Shown here: piece after piece, positions 18,006-27,443 of the stretch
Layout: every line of letters begins with the position of its first letter
How positions within the stretch are numbered: position 1 is the first letter of the stretch
Assembly (NCBI RefSeq): GCF_029854705.2
Contig: NZ_CP139035.1
Location: 372,001-436,000, forward strand
Length of the DNA stretch: 64,000 bases
Reading direction: 5' to 3'
Source of the DNA: Akkermansia sp. N21116
GTDB lineage: Bacteria; Verrucomicrobiota; Verrucomicrobiia; Verrucomicrobiales; Akkermansiaceae
The notes under the pieces: generated by a model
What the model was told of the DNA's origin: nothing
Databases searched by the model: none
The model's input: only the letters and a program-made list of their open reading frames with translations
Made by a program: the position numbers and the translations under genes

Positions 18006-20684
18006 CTATTTAGGTTCAGAAGGGAATTCCTCCCAGGGAAGAGATAGACGGAAACACGCACCTCCCTCACGGGGACTATGGAGGGAAACCATACCTTTTT
18101 GCACTTCCATGAAACCCTTGACGATAGAAAGACCCAGTCCGAGACCGCCGGGACGTCCACTCCGAAACCGATCAAAAATGTGTTCAGCCATCCGTGAGTC
18201 TATACCCGGGCCTGCGTCACAGACCTCCAGTACGAACTCCCTGCGCGATCTGTCGATCCCGGCGGAAACGTCGATTGGCGTTCCGGGCGGGGTATGGATG
18301 CAAGCATTGATCAGGAGATTGACCAAAGCCTGTTCCATCAAAGAAAAGTCGGCTCGGACCAGTGGTAATTCGTCTGAGGCCAGAATACGGGTCGGATGAC
18401 CGCGACGCACCTCTTCCGTTGCTTCCATGGCACATTCGAGGATGTCTCCCACATCACACCAATCCATTTTCGGCAGGAGGGCTCCCGATTCTATACGTGT
18501 AACATCCAAAAGGTTTCTAACCAAGTGCCGGAGGCGACGGGCGGCAATTCCCGCTTCGGAACAAAGCTGGATGGCCTCATCCGAAACTTCGGAGGAGTGG
18601 GAAGAAAGGCTCTCCTGCAATTTTTCACTCACTCCCTCTATGACGGCCAATGGAGTTTTGAATTCATGAGAAACGCTGTCCAACAAGGCACGGTGCAACT
18701 TGTCCGATTCCTCCATCAGACGGGCACGTGCCTGTATAGCCTGCAATTGTTCCCGTTCAATCGCCATTGCCAGTTGAGAGGCCATGTTTTCGATCAAATC
18801 CCGCTGAGCGACACTGAGGTGTTCGTCCACGTCAGCCAAGATACCAAGAACTCCCATGCAGACCTCCCCGCTGAGCATTGGAATATAGAATCCGCGGGAG
18901 CTGGGCAGGGTTTCCGTAAAACGCCCCGCGCTTCTGCGGTTTTTGTAGCACCAATCCGCTACGCTGAATTCCTTGCCGTCCACCTTGTAGGTGTCCGCAC
19001 CGGACTTCAAAGCGAGTCTTCCCTCGGAACCAATAGTAAAAATAGCCATCTTGGCACCGAAGATCTGGTGGATCTGTATGATAGCGCTTTGGACGATGTC
19101 ATCCATGCTACGGGCGGTTGAAACAGCACGGGAGAAAAGAAACAAGGCATTCGTCCGCGTTTCGCGTTCGCTCTCCATGCGTTCCTTGGAACGAAGACGC
19201 GAAGTCAACCTGCCTGTCGTTGCCGCGACGATGAAGAACAGAATGAACATCATCACGTCCTCCACCCGGTCGATCCGGAAAGTCATGTGGGGAGGGATAA
19301 ACAATAAGTCCCAGAGCACCGCACTTAACGCCGCCGCCAGGAAAATAGGCATCGGACCAATAAAAAATCCCAGTACGACAACCATGCACAAATACAAAAA
19401 AGCCGGAGCAAAATATCCGAGGTGTATGGCTGCCAGCCAACCGATCAGTGTCATCAACAGCACAGCGGCCAACGCCATACCGCTCTCTTTGACGTCGGAC
19501 GGTTCCGGACGATACCAGCTGCGCCAGCGCATCCTGCGCGTCCTGGGCTCCGCCGGGACGACATAAATGTCAATCAAACCGCTTCCTCGAACAAGTTTAT
19601 CTACCAATGTGGGGCGATGCCAAAAACCGAACAAGGGATCCTGCCGCGGTTTACCGACGACAATTTGGCTGACATTACGCAAATGAGCCATCCTCAACAG
19701 GGTCTCCGGAATATCCTTGCCCGGCATGACGACGACTTCGGCTCCCAGTCCACGAGCCAATTCCAGGTTGGAGTCGAGTCTCCCTTGGTTTTCCTGTGAG
19801 AGTTCCTCCCCGGTATCGACATAGATTGCTATCCACGGAGCATCCAGAGCATATGCCATCCGCCGCGTCCAACGCACCAGCCGGGTAGAAAAAGGACTGG
19901 GTCCCACAGCAACCATCAAGCGCTCACCGCTACGCCAGACCATTGACCGCTGCATCCCCGTGCGCACGGATTTCAACTCATGATCCACTCGCTCGGCGGT
20001 CATGCGCAGAGCGAGTTCCCGCAAAGCCGTCAAGTTGCTTTCACGAAAGAAATTCTGCATGGCGGCCGTGGCGCGATCGGGAACATACACCTTGCCCTCC
20101 TCCAGGCGGGTCAGAAGCTGGGAAGGGGTGATGTCCACGAGCTGGATGCAATCCGCTCCGGTCAGGACGGAATCCGGGACGGTTTCATGGACAGTCACTC
20201 CTGTAATGTCACGGACGGTATCGGCCCTGCTTTCCAAATGCTGGACATTCAGCGTCGTATACACGTCAATACCGTGCCCGAGCAATTCCTCAACATCCTG
20301 AAAGCGCTTGACATGGCGGCAACCGGGAGCATTGGTATGAGCCAGCTCGTCGATCAGGATCAATGAGGGGTTACGAAGCAAGGCAGCTTCCAAATCAAAT
20401 TCCTCCAGTTCCGTTCCGCGATACTCGATACGACGACGCGGAATGACAGGCAGATCGCCAAGTAGATTCTGGGTTTCTTTCCTGCCATGCGTTTCCACGA
20501 TTCCGATGACCACATCAACGCCACGTGCCCTTTCAGCAGAGGCGGCTTCCAGCATGGCATAAGTCTTACCGACACCCGGAGCCATCCCGAAAAACACTTT
20601 TAACTTGCCGCGCCTGTCCCGAGCCTCGGCTTCCTGAATGGAAGCAAGCAATTCGTCCGGGGTACTTTTGTAATCGTCTTTCAT
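18006..20684 (-). CDS. kdpD: Sensor histidine kinase KdpD
   Basis: The membrane sensor kinase for K+ limitation and turgor, 892 residues. In order: N-terminal KdpD domain with Walker A (FFGMAPGVGKTYAM) and Walker B-like LILIDELAHTNAPG; a UspA-like domain (~250-370); a cluster of membrane helices (~400-500, DUF4118); a GAF-like domain (~530-650); HisKA with the phospho-acceptor in LLDSVSHEFKTPLAV; HATPase with N box LVNLLINACIHT, DAGPGIDSR and GGLGLGLSIVKG. The start MKDDYKSTPDELL is typical. The gene is divergent from the GH2 gene, and the 253-base gap should hold both promoters. Confidence 0.96.
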   Translation of the reverse strand: MKDDYKSTPDELLASIQEAEARDRRGKLKVFFGMAPGVGKTYAMLEAASAERARGVDVVIGIVETHGRKETQNLLGDLPVIPRRRIEYRGTELEEFDLEAALLRNPSLILIDELAHTNAPGCRHVKRFQDVEELLGHGIDVYTTLNVQHLESRADTVRDITGVTVHETVPDSVLTGADCIQLVDITPSQLLTRLEEGKVYVPDRATAAMQNFFRESNLTALRELALRMTAERVDHELKSVRTGMQRSMVWRSGERLMVAVGPSPFSTRLVRWTRRMAYALDAPWIAIYVDTGEELSQENQGRLDSNLELARGLGAEVVVMPGKDIPETLLRMAHLRNVSQIVVGKPRQDPLFGFWHRPTLVDKLVRGSGLIDIYVVPAEPRTRRMRWRSWYRPEPSDVKESGMALAAVLLMTLIGWLAAIHLGYFAPAFLYLCMVVVLGFFIGPMPIFLAAALSAVLWDLLFIPPHMTFRIDRVEDVMMFILFFIVAATTGRLTSRLRSKERMESERETRTNALFLFSRAVSTARSMDDIVQSAIIQIHQIFGAKMAIFTIGSEGRLALKSGADTYKVDGKEFSVADWCYKNRRSAGRFTETLPSSRGFYIPMLSGEVCMGVLGILADVDEHLSVAQRDLIENMASQLAMAIEREQLQAIQARARLMEESDKLHRALLDSVSHEFKTPLAVIEGVSEKLQESLSSHSSEVSDEAIQLCSEAGIAARRLRHLVRNLLDVTRIESGALLPKMDWCDVGDILECAMEATEEVRRGHPTRILASDELPLVRADFSLMEQALVNLLINACIHTPPGTPIDVSAGIDRSRREFVLEVCDAGPGIDSRMAEHIFDRFRSGRPGGLGLGLSIVKGFMEVQKGMVSLHSPREGGACFRLSLPWEEFPSEPK

Positions 20685-20937
20685 AATGTCCGGGCAGCCC
20701 TATTGAGGTATGGAAACGCCGGGAGAAGTCCCCCCCGTCGCCGGGCTTGCGCCCATTCCGGCACAAACGATGCCATACCATAAACTACTCCGCTTTTTCG
20801 ATAACACATGCAAGAGAGTCATACCAGTCAAGGAAAAGCCGGAATCCGCTAAGATTTCATTAAATTCCCCTGGTAAATGCCGGAAAACAGAACGTTTTTG
20901 TGAAAGGCTCCAGCAAACAACCGCGTACAACTCGCAT

Positions 20938-22791
20938 ATGATGAAAACTCTTTCCCTTTGCTTCCTGTCCCTGTGCTGCACGGCGGCAACTGCTTTAGCC
21001 GTGCCACGGGCCGAGTATCCAAGGCCGCAGTTCGAACGCAATACATGGAACAATCTCAATGGCGAGTGGACGTTTACGTTTGATTTCAGCGGATCCGGCC
21101 TGGAACGGGAATTCTTCAAAACCAAAGGATTCGACCAGAAAATAACTGTTCCCTTCTGCCCGGAAAGCAAGTTGTCGGGAGTGGAGTTCAAGGACTTCAT
21201 CAACAATATGTGGTATCATAGACACGTCTCTATCCCGAAGGACTGGGACGGGAAAAAAATCCTGTTGAATTTCGGCGCCGTCTACTACAAGGCGGAGGTC
21301 TTCATCGATGGAACATTCGCCGGACGCCACATCGGAGGTTCATCCTCATTCTCCGTGGACATTACCCCCTTTGTCAAACCGGGCGCTTCCCACGACCTCG
21401 TCGTCTATGCGACCAGCGACTTGCGCAGCGCCAAACAGGGCGCCGGCAAGCAAGCCCTCCAGTATTCTTCCTACGGGTGCAATTACACGCGCACAACGGG
21501 AATCTGGCAGACGGTGTGGATGGAACCCGTAGCGCCGGAAGGGTTGCAATCCGTCCAGATCATCCCGGATATCGACCAGAAACAACTTATCGTCCGTCCC
21601 AGCTTTTATAAGACATGCGGCGGTTCTTTCCGGGCCATACTCAAGGAAGGAGACCGTGTCGTCGCAGAACAAACCGTCACCGCAAACCCGTTCTCCACAG
21701 TTGTACTGCCCGTCCCGGACATGAAGACATGGAGTCCCGAATCCCCGTTCCTGTACGACACCGTATACCAGGTCCTCGACAAAACGGGCAAGATCGTTGA
21801 CGAAGTGAAAGGCTACGCCGGCATGCGCAAAATACATGTCGAGGGCAACAAGATCTATTTGAACAATAAACCCTATTACCAGCGCCTCGTGCTTGACCAG
21901 GGATTCTATCCGGACGGAATCTGGACAGCCCCTTCCGACGAAGCCCTCAAAAAGGATATCGAACTCTCCAAATCCGCCGGATTCAATGGCGCGCGCCTCC
22001 ATCAAAAAGTCTTCGAAGAACGTTTCCACTACTGGGCCGACAAGCTCGGTTACCTCACTTGGGGAGAATCCCCCAGTTGGGGCATGGATGCCAATGATAT
22101 CGAAACCGCCCGCAATTTCATCCCGGAATGGACGGAAGTAGTCGAACGCGACCGTAATCATCCTTCCATCGTCGTCTGGACCGCACTGAATGAGGAATTC
22201 TGGCCGGATCGCATCCAATATCCTCGCTTTGTAGAAGATCTGTACAAATTCACCAAACTTGCTGACCCGACGCGCCCATTTCATGACGCCAGCGGAGGTT
22301 CGCATATCAAGACGGATATCTGGACCGTCCATCACTATGAACAGGATCCCGCCAAACTTGCCAAAGCCCTCTTTGACGGAAATAAATTTTTCTCTCCCGC
22401 AAGGCATGAAATCCACCTCCCCTCGATGAATATCGGCTTCAACGGCCTGAAGTTCGCTGACCAATATACTTTCCCGGACTATGACGGCAGCATGCCTTAC
22501 CTTGTCGACGAATTCGGTGGCATCAAGTGGAGCGATGCCCCCCAGGACCAGAAGAAATCCTGGGGATATGGCCAAGCCCCCAAGGATCTGAATGATTTTT
22601 ATTCCCGTCTGGAAGGCCAGGTAAACGGCATTCTGGGATTGTCCGACCATGTCTGGGGTTATTGCTACACCCAGTTGACGGACGTCGAACAAGAACAAAA
22701 CGGCATCTACAAGTATGACCGGACACCCAAGTTCGATATGGGAAAAATCAAAGCTATCTTCGGCAAAAATCCGCCGGAAAAACAGCCCTAA
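20938..22791 (+). CDS. Secreted GH2-family glycoside hydrolase
   Basis: 617 residues after the start MMKTLSLCFLSLCC, which gives a Sec signal ending near ALAVP; a longer frame upstream is non-homologous. It has the GH2 plan: a sugar-binding jelly roll (NNMWYHRHVSIPKDW, IDGTFAGRHIGGSSSFSVDITPF), an Ig-like domain, then a TIM barrel. The general acid is the Glu of WTALNEEFWPD (~residue 418) and the nucleophile the Glu of YLVDEFGGIKW (~525). GH2 includes beta-galactosidases, beta-glucuronidases and mannosidases; the specificity cannot be read from sequence alone. It fits removal of beta-linked galactose or similar from mucin glycans. Its stop overlaps the stop of the convergent MBL gene by 3 bases. 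Confidence 0.9.
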   Translation: MMKTLSLCFLSLCCTAATALAVPRAEYPRPQFERNTWNNLNGEWTFTFDFSGSGLEREFFKTKGFDQKITVPFCPESKLSGVEFKDFINNMWYHRHVSIPKDWDGKKILLNFGAVYYKAEVFIDGTFAGRHIGGSSSFSVDITPFVKPGASHDLVVYATSDLRSAKQGAGKQALQYSSYGCNYTRTTGIWQTVWMEPVAPEGLQSVQIIPDIDQKQLIVRPSFYKTCGGSFRAILKEGDRVVAEQTVTANPFSTVVLPVPDMKTWSPESPFLYDTVYQVLDKTGKIVDEVKGYAGMRKIHVEGNKIYLNNKPYYQRLVLDQGFYPDGIWTAPSDEALKKDIELSKSAGFNGARLHQKVFEERFHYWADKLGYLTWGESPSWGMDANDIETARNFIPEWTEVVERDRNHPSIVVWTALNEEFWPDRIQYPRFVEDLYKFTKLADPTRPFHDASGGSHIKTDIWTVHHYEQDPAKLAKALFDGNKFFSPARHEIHLPSMNIGFNGLKFADQYTFPDYDGSMPYLVDEFGGIKWSDAPQDQKKSWGYGQAPKDLNDFYSRLEGQVNGILGLSDHVWGYCYTQLTDVEQEQNGIYKYDRTPKFDMGKIKAIFGKNPPEKQP

Positions 22792-23570
22792 ATTTTGACG
22801 GACAACCCGTCGTAGGCAGGAGCGACAAAATCGGGCAATCGGGCCGCCAGCTCGCTGTAGTCGAAGTCATGGGACATGTGCGTCAGATACCCCTGCCCGG
22901 GGCGTACGCGTTCCATGACGGAGAGAGTCTCTTCCAGCGACATGTGGGTAGGGTGTTCTTTGCGGCGGAGGCAGTCGAGTACCAGGATATCAAGTCCCTC
23001 AAGAAGTCTCAAAGACTCTTCCGGGATGGACTTGACATCGCATGCGTAACCGATCCGCTTCCCTCCGCACTGAAACACGTAACCGTTCGTCTGGACGCTG
23101 GCATGGCAGACAGGAAACGGAGTAACGCCAATAGTTCCGACTCGGAAAGGCCCGTCAATTACCCGTCCGTCGGGACGAACATAGCCCTGGTATGTATTGT
23201 CCGGCGAAAATGCCCACGGAAACATCATCCGGAGCACCTGCATCGTCTCCTTCGAGGCATAGAGAGGCAGCGGCGTTTCATGGTGCCAGCAGAAGGCTCG
23301 CAAATCGTCAAAACCGGCCACATGATCCAAATGGCAGTGCGTGTAAACAATGGCGTCGATACCAGCAATGTTCTCGCGCAAAGCCTGCTGGCGCAGATCG
23401 GGAGTAGAATCCACCAAGAGCCTCGTCCCGTCATAATCCAGCAGAATGGAAGAACGCAGGTGCTTGTTGCGCGGATCGGACGACTTGCAAACCCGGCACT
23501 CGCACCCGATCAGAGGCACGCCCGTCGATGTTCCCGTACCGAGAAATAGAAGTTGAAGTCCTGATGTCAT
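22788..23570 (-). CDS. MBL-fold metallohydrolase, PhnP/PqqB-like
   Basis: A 260-residue cytosolic protein. The dinuclear metal motif is VYTHCHLDHVAGFDDL (HxHxDH), preceded by LFLGTGTSTGVPLIGCECRVC, which matches the PhnP-type phosphodiesterase subgroup where the CxxC region binds a structural zinc. Further ligands are seen in FPVCHASVQTNGYVF, YACDVKSIP and LTHMSHDFDY. Family members hydrolyse cyclic phosphodiesters, but no phn genes adjoin it, so the substrate is unknown. The start is set at MTSGLQLLFLGTG; the longer open frame upstream is antisense to recN. It is divergent from recN with 54 bases between starts. Confidence 0.85.
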   Translation of the reverse strand: MTSGLQLLFLGTGTSTGVPLIGCECRVCKSSDPRNKHLRSSILLDYDGTRLLVDSTPDLRQQALRENIAGIDAIVYTHCHLDHVAGFDDLRAFCWHHETPLPLYASKETMQVLRMMFPWAFSPDNTYQGYVRPDGRVIDGPFRVGTIGVTPFPVCHASVQTNGYVFQCGGKRIGYACDVKSIPEESLRLLEGLDILVLDCLRRKEHPTHMSLEETLSVMERVRPGQGYLTHMSHDFDYSELAARLPDFVAPAYDGLSVKI

Positions 23571-23624
23571 GGATTGCGTTTCGCGTAGAACATGCCATAA
23601 TACCACTTGGATCAAAAGCCCGTA

Positions 23625-25277
23625 ATGCTCACCTTCCTCAAAATCCAGAATTTGGCCCTCGTCGACCAGCTCCTTTGGGAGCCTGGTGAAGGATTCTCGT
23701 GCATCACCGGGGAAACCGGCGCCGGCAAATCCGTCCTCATCGGAGCCATCCGCCTCGTCCTGGGTGAACGCGCCGATAAATCGATGATCCGCACCGGAGA
23801 ACAGTCCTGCACGGTAGAGGCCCTCTTCAATCTCCAGGCGGATTCCCCCGTTCATGCCATGCTGGAGCAATGCGGCCTGCCCGCCTGCGAGGACGGCGTA
23901 CTCACGGTCCGGCGCATACTTTCCCCCTCGGCCACACGCCAGTTCATCAACGACAGCCCCAGCACGACAGCTTTCCTGAAGGAAGTCGGCGAACAGCTCG
24001 TCGACATGCACGGTCCCAACGACAACCGTTCCCTCATCTCACGGGAAAGGCAGCTCTCCCTCCTTGACGCCTATGGAGAACACACGGACTCCCTCGCCGC
24101 TTACGAACACGTATGGCAGGAATGGCAGAAAGCCATCCGCGACTACCAGGAACTTTCCCGCGCCGAGGAAGCCACCGAACTCGAAATCGAACTCCTCCGC
24201 CACCAGATTCAGGAAATCGAAGATGCCGCGTTCACTGCCGAAGAAGTGGAAACCCTCGAAGAACGCTGGCAGCGTGCACGCAACGCCTCCAAACTCCGCG
24301 ATGCCTCGGCTCGCATGGTCCTCCTCCTCGGTGGAAACGAATCCTCGCTTCTCACACAGTTCCATGAACTCGTCAAAGCCGGGCACGATCTGGAACGACT
24401 CGACCCCTCAACGGAATCCTGGCTCGCCTCCCTCAACCTCATCGATGTCGAAATCCGGGAACTGGAAGCCAACCTCGACAACTACGCAGGCAATCTTTCC
24501 TGCGATCCCGCCGAAATGATTGCTTTGGAAGAACGCATCGGGCTTCTGGAAAACCTGAAACGCAAGTACGGCAACTCCTTCGACGGCATCACCGCCCACC
24601 TCGAACAGTCCCTGGCCCGCCTCGACCGCATCGAACACCGCTCCGAACGCCTCGAAATCCTTCGGGAAACCGTAAACGAACTCAAAAAACAAGTTGACCG
24701 GGCCGCCGTCAAACTTCGCCTCGACCGCAAAAAGGCAGCCCCCAGGCTCGCCGCCGACATCGCGCGCAACCTCCGCGAGCTCGGCTTCCGGCAGGCCGTC
24801 GTCCAAATCGAACTCCCCGAACGCCAGGAACCGGGCCCGCATGGCACGGAAGACGCGGAATTCCTCTTCGGCCCCAACCCCGGAGAGCCGGCCAAACCGC
24901 TGCGCGTCATTGCCTCCAGCGGAGAACTCGCACGCATCATGCTCGCCATTAAAAGCGCTCTGGCGGACCGCGACTCCACCCCATTGCTCGTATTCGATGA
25001 AATCGACTCCAATGTCGGCGGAGAAATCGCCCGTGCCGTCGGACTCAAAATGCGCGATCTCGGGAAAAAACACCAAGTCATTTCCATCACCCACTTCCCT
25101 CAAGTGGCCGGCCTCGCCGCCAGCCATTTCCTCGTCGAAAAAGCCGTCGTCAAAAACAGGTCGATCTCCCGTCTCAGGGAAGTCGCCGGCGACGAACGCG
25201 TCTCCGAGCTCGTCCGGATGCTCGGCGGAGGCGGAAACGTTGCCAGAGCCCACGCGAAAACACTCCTCAAAATATAG
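23625..25277 (+). CDS. recN: DNA repair protein RecN
   Basis: An SMC-like ATPase in double-strand-break repair, 550 residues. It has Walker A (CITGETGAGKSVLIGAIR), a central coiled coil (~150-370, rich in Glu, Arg and Leu), the signature region ASSGELARIMLAIKSAL, Walker B with the D-loop (LLVFDEIDSNVGGEIARAVG) and the switch histidine in QVISITHFPQVAGLA. The chosen ATG gives MLTFLKIQNLALVD, the family N terminus; an in-frame TTG six codons upstream is less likely. It is followed at 139 bases by dnaN. The coding sequence is strongly GC-rich. Confidence 0.96.
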   Translation: MLTFLKIQNLALVDQLLWEPGEGFSCITGETGAGKSVLIGAIRLVLGERADKSMIRTGEQSCTVEALFNLQADSPVHAMLEQCGLPACEDGVLTVRRILSPSATRQFINDSPSTTAFLKEVGEQLVDMHGPNDNRSLISRERQLSLLDAYGEHTDSLAAYEHVWQEWQKAIRDYQELSRAEEATELEIELLRHQIQEIEDAAFTAEEVETLEERWQRARNASKLRDASARMVLLLGGNESSLLTQFHELVKAGHDLERLDPSTESWLASLNLIDVEIRELEANLDNYAGNLSCDPAEMIALEERIGLLENLKRKYGNSFDGITAHLEQSLARLDRIEHRSERLEILRETVNELKKQVDRAAVKLRLDRKKAAPRLAADIARNLRELGFRQAVVQIELPERQEPGPHGTEDAEFLFGPNPGEPAKPLRVIASSGELARIMLAIKSALADRDSTPLLVFDEIDSNVGGEIARAVGLKMRDLGKKHQVISITHFPQVAGLAASHFLVEKAVVKNRSISRLREVAGDERVSELVRMLGGGGNVARAHAKTLLKI

Positions 25278-25281
25278 AAAG

Positions 25282-25317
25282 AAAAACCCTTGAATACAAT
25301 ATATTGTATGGTTTTTT
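25282..25317 (+). terminator. Palindrome and T tract after recN
   Basis: A perfect 16-base palindrome ATACAATATATTGTAT (25294-25309) is flanked by AAAAACC and GGTTTTTT, which extend the stem with a bulge. It ends in a T run just past the recN stop. It is probably a terminator; an operator for dnaN is the alternative. Confidence 0.5.
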
Positions 25318-25416
25318 AAAAATCGTGCAAAATGTTCGATTCCAAGGAGTTTTTTCCTTGATGAAGCGAGTGGGCCATGGCAAAATCCGGATTCGAAAGA
25401 AAGAAAGACTCGCCCC

Positions 25417-26514
25417 ATGAAATTCAGCATAGCCAAAGACGTCTTCCTTGACGGACTCAACCAAGTCGTAAGCGTGGTTTCCTCCAGGACCACTCTTCCC
25501 ATCCTGTCCAACGTCCTGATGCAAACGGAAAACGGCCAGGTGCGCTTTACCGCCACCGACCTGGACGTCTGCATCACGGGTGTCGTTCCAGCCAATATCC
25601 TGCGCGAAGGCGCCGTCACCCTGCCGGCCAAAAAGCTCCTGAGCATTATCCGCGAACTTCCCGCCGCGGAAGTCCAGGTAGATGTCAACACGAAGAACCA
25701 GGCCTCCGTGGAATGCAGCCGCTCCCAATTCAAACTCAACGGCCTTCCCGCCGACGAGTTCCCAAACCTCCCCTCCTTTGAAGACGCGGTGGAATTCACC
25801 GTGGAACAAAACATCCTGCGCGAAGGTATCCGCCGCACGGAATACGCCATCTCCACCGACACCACACGTTATGTACTCAACGGCATCTCCATGTCCTTCA
25901 AGGACGGTAAGATGACTCTTGTCGCCACGGATGGCCGCCGCCTCGCCATGGTGGAAAATGAACTGGACTTCCCGGAATCCCAGCAGACGGAATCCATCCT
26001 GCCCACCAAGGCCGTCGGCGAACTCCGCCGCCTGCTCAACGATGTCGGCGAAGTCAAAATCCGTTTCACGCATAACCAGGCAGCCTTCGAGATTAATGAC
26101 ACTCTGTTGATCAGCAAACTCATCGACGGCAACTATCCGAACTTCCGCCAGGTCATTCCTTCCGACTACAAGGAACGCATCGAACTGCCCTGTTCCGAAC
26201 TCCTGGAAACCGTCCGCCGTGTCTCCCTGCTCTCTGCAGACAAGAGCAACAACGTCAAACTCACCTTCTCGACGGACGAATTGGAAGTTACCTCGCTGGC
26301 CGAAGGTATCGGGGAAGCCCATGAATGCCTCACAATCGATTACAAGGGTCGCCAAATGTCCATCTCCTTCAATCCGGACTTCCTGATGGCCCCTCTCAAA
26401 ACGATGTCGGAAGACACCATCAGTCTTTACCTCATCGACGAAATGAGTCCTGGAGTCCTCCGTTCCGGCGGGGAATTCCTCTACGTTCTCATGCCCATGC
26501 GCTCCCCGAACTAA
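25417..26514 (+). CDS. dnaN: DNA polymerase III beta sliding clamp
   Basis: The processivity clamp of the replicative polymerase, 365 residues in three repeated domains. It starts MKFSIAKDVFLDGLNQVVSVVSSRTTLPILSNVLMQ and has LPADEFPNLP in the second domain and the terminal YVLMPMRSPN that forms the partner-binding groove. It follows recN rather than dnaA, so the classical dnaA-dnaN-recF cluster is split in this organism. The candidate origin in this window lies 28 kb away. Confidence 0.97.
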   Translation: MKFSIAKDVFLDGLNQVVSVVSSRTTLPILSNVLMQTENGQVRFTATDLDVCITGVVPANILREGAVTLPAKKLLSIIRELPAAEVQVDVNTKNQASVECSRSQFKLNGLPADEFPNLPSFEDAVEFTVEQNILREGIRRTEYAISTDTTRYVLNGISMSFKDGKMTLVATDGRRLAMVENELDFPESQQTESILPTKAVGELRRLLNDVGEVKIRFTHNQAAFEINDTLLISKLIDGNYPNFRQVIPSDYKERIELPCSELLETVRRVSLLSADKSNNVKLTFSTDELEVTSLAEGIGEAHECLTIDYKGRQMSISFNPDFLMAPLKTMSEDTISLYLIDEMSPGVLRSGGEFLYVLMPMRSPN

Positions 26515-26555
26515 AACGCGGGAAGGCCAAGGAAAAATACACCCTTTATCCCTCC

Positions 26556-26594
26556 AATCCCCCGGATGCCAGCCAATGGTTCCGGGGGATTTTT
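26556..26594 (+). terminator. Terminator after dnaN
   Basis: AATCCCCCGGATGCCA pairs with TGGTTCCGGGGGATT (one mismatch region) around GCCAA, followed by TTTTT. It marks the edge between housekeeping genes and the RHS cassette array. Confidence 0.9.
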
Positions 26595-26696
26595 ATCCGT
26601 ATGTGTCACATAAAAGAACGGCACATCACTATCTGTATCGGAACGGACACACGATATCGGGGGAAAGACACCCGTGCATAACCCTTTTCCGAGGCA

Positions 26697-27443
26697 TCAT
26701 TTAAAGTTATTTTCTAGAATTTGTTTTGTTTTTAAATCAAATTCTTTTATAAACGATTCTTTCCCTTTTTCGTTTCTATACTCTTCGCAGTTTAAAAATA
26801 AATAAACGTCTTCGAAAAAAGTATTGATGGATAATGCAATTGAATTTTCTTCTAGAATAGATTTACTAAATGTAAATCCAAATACTGTGTTATCCATTCC
26901 GAAATATATAAATGGACCAAGAGAATGATCCCCAATAACATCATACAGTAAATCGCGCCTGCTCTGTCCCATGGGATCTTGACCTGATTCCATCTTTTTG
27001 TATTTCTCCATGATTTCGAGGAAGCGATTTGATAAATACTCAGGAATTTCGATTCTGTATTTTTCAATTTTATATATTTCCGATATATCATATTCTCTGA
27101 ATGGATCACAATTTTCATCTTCAACATTCTTTCTGGAAAAATGCGTCAAACATATACTGGATTTATTCGTTGTTACTATGTTGCATTCACCAAATTCTTC
27201 ATAAACGTTCAGATATAATGTTTCATATTTCGGGATTTCTTTTAACATGTCATATAACATGTAAGCATCGGTATCCATCTTATAGGGAATATATGTTGTC
27301 TGTCCATTTATCATACGCTCCATATCGACAGTAAGTTCGTTATAGCGAGACCAGGCACATTCCCGTGTTAATTTCCCAAGTGAATCTTCCGCATTAATTG
27401 AAGAAAAAATCAAAGGAATAAACAATAATTTAATTATTTTCAT
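26697..27443 (-). CDS. Candidate immunity protein, secreted, family A
   Basis: 248 residues with a Sec-type signal (MKIIKLLFIPLIFSSINAEDS). No known family is recognised. It is clearly related to the protein at 35646-36380: both share DMxRxxxG, YIPYK, IPxYETLxL, TTNK, a DPFxxY element, LYKIxxYxIxVPEYL and a FGMDNTVFGFTF / YGLDSNIFGFSF segment. Its ATG overlaps the end of the preceding degenerate toxin frame by 14 bases, as expected for a toxin-immunity pair. It is the last gene of the array. An immunity function is inferred from position, export signal and paralogy. Confidence 0.7.
   Translation of the reverse strand: MKIIKLLFIPLIFSSINAEDSLGKLTRECAWSRYNELTVDMERMINGQTTYIPYKMDTDAYMLYDMLKEIPKYETLYLNVYEEFGECNIVTTNKSSICLTHFSRKNVEDENCDPFREYDISEIYKIEKYRIEIPEYLSNRFLEIMEKYKKMESGQDPMGQSRRDLLYDVIGDHSLGPFIYFGMDNTVFGFTFSKSILEENSIALSINTFFEDVYLFLNCEEYRNEKGKESFIKEFDLKTKQILENNFK

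Noticed and set aside
21346-22698. 450-codon open frame on the minus strand opposite the GH2 gene
   Set aside because: It is antisense to a gene with clear GH2 motifs and its residues follow the wobble bias of the other strand. The same applies to the long antisense frames at 3257-4156, 9013-10131, 24408-25865, 25267-26355 and 54906-55958.
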